Assembly (NCBI RefSeq): GCF_004353505.1
Contig: NZ_SMNQ01000008.1
Coordinates: forward strand, 186,001-250,000
Length of the DNA: 64,000 nt
DNA from: Streptomyces sp. WAC05374
GTDB lineage: Bacteria; Actinomycetota; Actinomycetes; Streptomycetales; Streptomycetaceae
Reading direction: 5' to 3'
Below the pieces are notes generated by a model that worked only from the letters and a program-made list of their open reading frames with translations, was not told where the DNA came from and searched no databases. The translations under genes were made by a program, and so were the position numbers. Shown piece after piece: positions 60,107-64,000 of the stretch (position 1 is its first letter; each line of letters starts with the position of its first letter).

Positions 60107-60805
60107 TCAGCGGCGCAGGCCGGCGGCCACGGGAGGCGGTGGCGGGGCCGGCGCGATGCGCGGCGGGGGCGGGCAGGCGCAGACGGCGGAGCGCTCACGT
60201 TCGGTGGCGGGGACCTCTTCGGCGCAGATGCTGCGGCCGGGGTGCGGGACGTGCCGGTCGGCGAGGGCGTTACGGGTGTCGGAGAGGTCGCTACGGATGG
60301 CTCGGAGACGCTCGTCGGCGAGGTAGCGCAGACGGCGGGCGATGTGCGGGTCGGCCGCGTCGCCAAGGCCGTCGTGGAACTCGGTGGTGGCGATAAGGAC
60401 TTCCTCGAGTGCGGCGAGGACACCGTCGTGGGAGGCGGTCAGTTCGGTGAGTACGCCGGCCGCATCCCAGGTGGTGGTGGCTTCGCGAATGCGCTGGGCG
60501 AGATGGGCGACGGTGGCGCCCAGCGGCAGATTGTGGACCGGCCGGCGGTCGGTGTCGAAGTCCTCGTCGCAGTCGACGTGGTATCCGACGGCCCGGAGCC
60601 GGGCGACGGCTTCGATCCCGAGGCGGGTGTCGTCGCCCTCGACGAGGTTGGTGGGGGCGCGGTGGTAGGTCTCGTGGACGCGGACCACCGGGACGAAGCC
60701 CGTACGCTGCAGGACGCTGTGGGCCTCGGGGTCTCCGCCGCGGGCGAGGACCTCCTCGGAGTGCGGGTCGCGGCGGACGGTCAGGAATCGGTCGGCCAGG
60801 GGCAA
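60107..60805 (-). CDS. Hypothetical protein (family B)
   Basis: This 232-residue protein (FLTVRRDPHSEEVLARGGDPEAHSVLQRTGFVPVVRVHETYHRAPTN...) has an N-terminal alpha/beta part and a helical second half (GVLAALEEVLIATTEFHDGLGD). The tail has two cysteines in VCACPPP. A TTG start is chosen because GGAGAAA lies about 8 nt upstream. It is paralogous to the frameshifted gene at 58.7-59.3 kb. Function unknown. Confidence 0.7.
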   Translation of the reverse strand: MPLADRFLTVRRDPHSEEVLARGGDPEAHSVLQRTGFVPVVRVHETYHRAPTNLVEGDDTRLGIEAVARLRAVGYHVDCDEDFDTDRRPVHNLPLGATVAHLAQRIREATTTWDAAGVLTELTASHDGVLAALEEVLIATTEFHDGLGDAADPHIARRLRYLADERLRAIRSDLSDTRNALADRHVPHPGRSICAEEVPATERERSAVCACPPPPRIAPAPPPPPVAAGLRR

Positions 60806-60818
60806 AGAGACGTTTCTC

Positions 60819-61667
60819 CTACGGTGATCGCCGTGCGGCTGCCGTGATGGTGGGCAGTGCCGGGAAGGCTGTGCGTGGCCGGGTGGGTGCGTTCAGGTGG
60901 GTCGCGGTGGTGTCGAGGTCCTGCTGGATGCCGTAGAGGCGGCGGGCGATCAGCTCCAGGCAGTGCGCCGTGGCGGCATCGGGCTGGTGGGCGATGCGGT
61001 GGGCGGTGTGTTCGACGAGTCCGCGCACTGTGGCCAACGGGCCGGTCTGCTCGTCGGCGAGCTGCGAGAGGATGGCCGCGAGCTGGGCTGATGCTGTGGA
61101 GGCGGGCCGGGCGAGGGCTGGCGGCCTTGGAGTGCTTCGTACGGGCATCAGGCGCAGGTCCTGCTCGATGCGGCGGGACTCGGCCGAGAGGCGTCGCAGG
61201 ACCTCGGCAGGTTGCGTGTGCCAGGAGCCGTCGAGGCGGATCAGGTTGGCGATCAGGTCGAGGCGTCCGGGCTGGGCCTGGACGGCGATCCACCGGCAGT
61301 CGTTCGGCTCGCCGGGGACTTCGATGCCCGCGGCGCGGGCCAGCCGGTGGGCGGCTTCGGCCCATTCGGGGCCGGTCAGCTCACGGTCGTCGGGGTGGAG
61401 CCGGACGTCGAGGTGGAAGATCGCGCGCCGGTCGCCGTTCGCGCTGGCGGCGAACGGGTACTCCATGAGCGGGTCTTCGAGGTGCTCAGCCCACTGGAGG
61501 GACGTCCAGATCTTCTGCTCGTCGTCCAAGGTGTAGTAGTCGAGGCCCGGCCAGTGGGCGACGACGGTGTGCTCGGTCAGCCCCTCGTCCGGCGACACCG
61601 GACGTCCCAGCGCCTCGGTGAGCACGTCGTTCGGAGTGTGGGTCCGCTCGTGGAGACGGGGAATCAC
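60819..61667 (-). CDS. Relaxase-like protein lacking catalytic histidines
   Basis: This 282-residue protein follows the plan of Streptomyces MOB-type relaxase N termini. It has VIPRLHERT at the start, then IFHLDVRLHPDDRELTGPEWAEAAHRLARAAGI, then CRWIAVQ...LIANLIRLDG, then RRIEQDL. In active relaxases the segment between RW(I/V)AV and the LIRLDG-like strand holds the His-rich metal site (HADDHIHI type). Here it reads QAQPGRLDLI, with no His. The strand exchange part is thus retained but nicking is unlikely. GTG 61667 with GGAG upstream overlaps the previous gene by 4 nt. It may be an accessory DNA-binding relaxosome protein. Confidence 0.65.
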   Translation of the reverse strand: MIPRLHERTHTPNDVLTEALGRPVSPDEGLTEHTVVAHWPGLDYYTLDDEQKIWTSLQWAEHLEDPLMEYPFAASANGDRRAIFHLDVRLHPDDRELTGPEWAEAAHRLARAAGIEVPGEPNDCRWIAVQAQPGRLDLIANLIRLDGSWHTQPAEVLRRLSAESRRIEQDLRLMPVRSTPRPPALARPASTASAQLAAILSQLADEQTGPLATVRGLVEHTAHRIAHQPDAATAHCLELIARRLYGIQQDLDTTATHLNAPTRPRTAFPALPTITAAARRSP

Positions 61668-62089
61668 CGGCTGCTCCGGGCGTCGGCTATGTGCACCAAC
61701 TGGTTGAGGGCGGTGGTGGTGTACCAACCGCAGTCGATCAGGGCGTTGTCGTCGGTGTACTTCGGCAGAAGGGCATCTTCCATGGCCCGGAGATGGATCA
61801 GGCAGTCCGGGCAGCGACGCGAGAGGTGCACGAGGTAGCGAGGGTGGGCGGTGATGTACGACTGCGCGCCGCCGGTCGCATCGCGCAGCCGCCATCCGTC
61901 CACGTCGGTCGGGGTGTGCCAGGACGGGGCGACCACGCGCATGGCGTCACCCCACAGTTCTCCGCCGGCGACCCCCTTCAGGACGACGACCGTGTCGCCG
62001 GCCTGGAAGTGCTGGTGCGTGATGTCCCGATCCGGGGTGAGCGGGTCGGGCGTCGGAGCGAACACCGGTGTGGGCGGGGGCTGGGACAT
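61664..62089 (-). CDS. Hypothetical protein, first gene of the minus-strand operon
   Basis: This 141-residue protein has a Pro-rich N terminus and then a beta-rich region (HQHFQAGDTVVVLKGVAGGELWGDAMRVVAPSWH) resembling a small SH3-like barrel. It ends with a CPDCLIHLRAMEDALL segment carrying a CxxC pair. ATG 62089 has an AAGGAA site. It lies immediately upstream of the relaxase-like gene, coupled by GTGA. It could be a relaxosome partner. Confidence 0.65.
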   Translation of the reverse strand: MSQPPPTPVFAPTPDPLTPDRDITHQHFQAGDTVVVLKGVAGGELWGDAMRVVAPSWHTPTDVDGWRLRDATGGAQSYITAHPRYLVHLSRRCPDCLIHLRAMEDALLPKYTDDNALIDCGWYTTTALNQLVHIADARSSR

Positions 62090-62129
62090 GCGGTTCCTTT
62101 CCACGCGAGGCGGGTGGCGGTGGGAGGAA

Positions 62130-62188
62130 CAATGGTCCGGAGGATCGCCGGTTTGGCTAACCGGCGATCGTCGGCTATGTTGCGCCGC
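62130..62188 (+). repeat. 59-bp palindromic element, copy B
   Basis: This copy is in the same orientation as 42160-42218, ungapped, 50 of 59 identical, with palindrome arms of at least 11 bp around TGGCT. It carries TTGGCT-N17-TATGTT on the plus strand. It lies between the divergent genes 61664-62089 (minus) and the HNH gene (plus). Confidence 0.8.
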
Positions 62189-62341
62189 GATCAACCGGAT
62201 CGGCAGCGCAACTGACCGCATCTGACGAACCGTTGGTACGAGAGGCGGCGTCCGCAATTCGCTGACGCGATTGACCTTGTACCAGGCTGCCGCACGTTGT
62301 CAGTGCTGCCCGCTAAGTTCCTCCCGAACACGGGGGGTGCC

Positions 62342-62905
62342 TTGGGCCGGAAGAAGCAGGACATGTGGATCAGGCTGATGGTGCTGTTCACCAACATGGG
62401 GCGTTGCGTCTACTGCGACGCTGCCGAGTCAGCGGAGATCGATCACGTCGTCCCGGTAACGCATGCCGGGTGGGACCACTGGGTCAACATGGTCCCGGCC
62501 TGTGGGCCGTGCAATCAGGGCAAGAGCGACAAGGGGCTGCTGGCGTGGGTTGCTCAGCTGACGTATCAGCGCTACGGCGCGGAAGCCAGTACGTGGCCGC
62601 ACGGGGACAAGGGCCTCTGGTGGATGCGGGAAAGGATCGAGCGCGCATTCGATGAGGTCACGGCGCGCATCGAGGGCGTCAAGTCGGAGCTGGACGACAA
62701 GGAGCGCCGCGACTGGTTCTTTGACCGTTATTGGTTCCTCGGGAAGAACGATCCGGTCTATCTCTGGCGTGCCTGGGTTTCGACCCGCGTGGAGAAGGCC
62801 CGCGAGGAGGGCTGGCCGAAGCCGCCCCCGCCACCGCGCATGAGGGTCGTACGAACCCGCCTGGGGCAGGTGATGGAACCGATCCCGGAGGACGAGACAG
62901 CGTGA
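62342..62905 (+). CDS. HNH endonuclease
   Basis: This 187-residue protein has a compact HNH nuclease domain with zinc-type cysteine pairs: CVYC (C22, C25), the catalytic IDHVVP (D34, H35), and CGPCN (C54, C57, N58). A helical region DEVTARIEGVKSELDDKERRDWFFDRYWFLGK and a Pro-rich tail follow. The TTG at 62342 has GGGGGGTG upstream; an in-frame TTG at 62297 and ATG at 62363 are alternatives. Copy B of the palindromic element lies in front and may supply its promoter. It is followed by a hairpin terminator. Confidence 0.8.
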   Translation: MGRKKQDMWIRLMVLFTNMGRCVYCDAAESAEIDHVVPVTHAGWDHWVNMVPACGPCNQGKSDKGLLAWVAQLTYQRYGAEASTWPHGDKGLWWMRERIERAFDEVTARIEGVKSELDDKERRDWFFDRYWFLGKNDPVYLWRAWVSTRVEKAREEGWPKPPPPPRMRVVRTRLGQVMEPIPEDETA

Positions 62906-62909
62906 CGGT

Positions 62910-62930
62910 GGCCCCCCTACGAAGGGGGCC
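62910..62930 (+). terminator. Hairpin after HNH gene
   Basis: GGCCCCC and GGGGGCC form a 7-bp stem around a seven-base loop, 5 bp after the HNH stop. Confidence 0.65.
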
Positions 62931-62968
62931 TGTCTGACGCACGACCCCGGCCGTGCACTGACGGCTGG

Positions 62969-63466
62969 TCATCGGAACGGGTTCTCCGTCCCGCGGTCGT
63001 CCTCGCCGGCGGCGTCGAGGAGTTCGAGCAGGTCGGTACCCTCCGCATCACGCTGGTCGATCCACCATCCGGCGCGGGTGATGGAGCGGGCCTTCTCCTC
63101 CAGCTCCGCCCAGTCCGCCTCGTCCCAAGACCCCTCGACGACCAGTGCGGTGTGAGCGGAGGTCATGAGCTGGTGGCGGGACAGCTCGCCCCAGGCCAGG
63201 GCCTTCTCCGGGCCCTCCAGTTGCGGCATGTCGAACTTTTCCGCCCATTCGACGGCAGCCTGCTGCTCTTCGGCGCGCTTGGCGGCGAGCCACTCCTTCG
63301 TGGACTCCGTGTCGGCGTCGCGAGCTGCCTTCCAGCAGTCGGTGCAGTCCCGGCCGGCGAGCCAGCGGGCGAATCCGGCGCGCTTGTCGGCGGGACGGTT
63401 GGACAGGTCATGGACGACCTCGTGGGAGCAGGAGTGCTCGACAGTCCACTGCGTACGGACAGCCAT
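62969..63466 (-). CDS. Hypothetical protein with cysteine pairs
   Basis: This 165-residue acidic helical protein (TQWTVEHSCSHEVVHDLSNRPADKRAGFARWLAGRDCTDCWKAARDA) carries a CSH and a CTDC pair in the first 50 residues, a possible zinc site. The remainder is rich in Glu and Trp. ATG 63466 has a GGAG site. It converges on the HNH gene. Related short proteins are common on Streptomyces elements; function unknown. Confidence 0.7.
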   Translation of the reverse strand: MAVRTQWTVEHSCSHEVVHDLSNRPADKRAGFARWLAGRDCTDCWKAARDADTESTKEWLAAKRAEEQQAAVEWAEKFDMPQLEGPEKALAWGELSRHQLMTSAHTALVVEGSWDEADWAELEEKARSITRAGWWIDQRDAEGTDLLELLDAAGEDDRGTENPFR

Positions 63467-63495
63467 AGATGAATCTCCTCAAATGGGTATGAAGG

Positions 63496-64000
63496 TCAGA
63501 GGCTTGCGGGGTTGTTCTGGGCGGCCTCGTGCCGGCCTCGGGGTGGGCGGCGGTGTCGACCGGCCCGGGAGAGACGTCCAGCCGGGCCGAGGTGCGGGCG
63601 CGCGGCGAGCAGGACGGTGAGGGCGAACGCGGCGCCGGCGGCGGGGAGCGCGGCGCTGGCGAAGGGGTGCTCGGCGAGGCGTCCGGCGAGGGCGGTGCCG
63701 GCGGACTGGCCGGCACCGATGGACAGGATCAGCCACGCGTACGCCTCGCTCGTGCGGGCCGCGGCGGTAAGGGCGTCGGTGGTGACGTAGGCGCAGGCGA
63801 CCACGACGGTGAGGAAGGCGCCGGGCACGATGACCGCGCAGGCGGCCGCGTACGGTCCCAGGAGGGCGAGAAGTGGGAGCCACCCGGCCAGGAACGCGGC
63901 CCCGGCAGTGATCATTCGGTCGGTGGTGGTGCTGGTCCAGGTGCGGCGTCCGTAGACGAGGCCCCCCAGGAAGCTGCCGGTCGAGAATGCGGCGGGCAGG
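63496..64000 (-). CDS. MFS transporter, C-terminal part (truncated at window end)
   Basis: The frame is open to the window edge with hydrophobic segments: LPAAFSTGSFLGGLVYGRRTW, AGAAFLAGWLPLLALLGPYAAACAVIVPGAFLTVVVACAYV, AWLILSIGAGQSAGTALAGRL and FASAALPAAGAAFALTVLLAA. These match the last helices of a major facilitator superfamily exporter, including a GGLVYG loop motif. The first helices lie outside the window. It starts 30 bp downstream of the preceding gene's start region on the same strand. The substrate is unknown. Confidence 0.8.
   Translation of the reverse strand, partial: LPAAFSTGSFLGGLVYGRRTWTSTTTDRMITAGAAFLAGWLPLLALLGPYAAACAVIVPGAFLTVVVACAYVTTDALTAAARTSEAYAWLILSIGAGQSAGTALAGRLAEHPFASAALPAAGAAFALTVLLAARPHLGPAGRLSRAGRHRRPPRGRHEAAQNNPASL

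Noticed and set aside
1..64000. CRISPR arrays, tRNA or rRNA genes, insertion sequences
   Set aside because: No regularly spaced direct repeats with spacers, no cloverleaf-like stretch at the island junctions, and no transposase or integrase motif were seen.

Overview
The window is high-GC actinobacterial DNA, almost certainly a Streptomyces or close relative. It shows strong GC3 bias, GTG/TTG starts, many 4-nt ATGA/GTGA overlaps, rare TTA codons, and gene families typical of that genus (DUF4193, DUF3710, DUF317). No tRNA, rRNA, CRISPR array, integrase or transposase is visible.

Region 1 (1-16080) is conserved chromosomal core. It holds the end of a CutS-type sensor kinase, DUF4193, a hypothetical protein, DUF3093, a hot-dog thioesterase, dut, DUF3710, a lone ABC ATPase, kdpD-kdpE, an OB-fold protein, DUF3159, two TrkA-type K+ subunits, an APC permease and a TrmA/RlmD-type RNA methyltransferase. 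The order from DUF4193/DUF3093/dut through the methyltransferase matches the Mycobacterium tuberculosis Rv2699c-Rv2689c neighbourhood.

Region 2 (about 16.1-42.1 kb) is a defence island. Its centre is a complete SspABCD DNA-phosphorothioation operon (31547-38301) closed by a strong hairpin, then a separately transcribed sspE restriction effector (38607-40931) and a DUF5655/NucS-like nuclease gene. Divergent from sspA is an overlapping three-gene cassette (SF2 helicase, GHKL ATPase, PLD-type nuclease) that may be a second effector module. Further left lie a gene with two helix-turn-helix modules, an SspD-like ATP pyrophosphatase, an unknown gene, a phosphorothioation-associated putative methyltransferase, a MazG-like pyrophosphohydrolase and a 1776-residue sacsin-type ATPase with a PD-(D/E)XK-like C terminus.

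Region 3 (about 42.1-45.5 kb) is a small operon that looks like a peptide natural-product cluster: a 58-residue Cys-free peptide, a JmjC oxygenase with a TTA codon, and an aldo/keto reductase, facing an aminoglycoside-phosphotransferase-like gene.

Region 4 (about 45.6-64 kb) is an integrative/conjugative or plasmid-derived element, nearly all on the minus strand. It has four DUF317 proteins, a relaxase-like protein lacking the catalytic histidines, a VirD4/TraG coupling ATPase, a protein with two DnaB-N domains, a cytosine DNA methyltransferase translationally coupled to a second SspD-like ATP pyrophosphatase, an alpha/beta hydrolase, an HNH nuclease, a truncated MFS transporter and several paralogous small proteins. 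A 59-bp element with a long palindrome occurs once at 42.2 kb and once, in the same orientation, at 62.2 kb; it can be read as a shared operator-promoter or as element ends.
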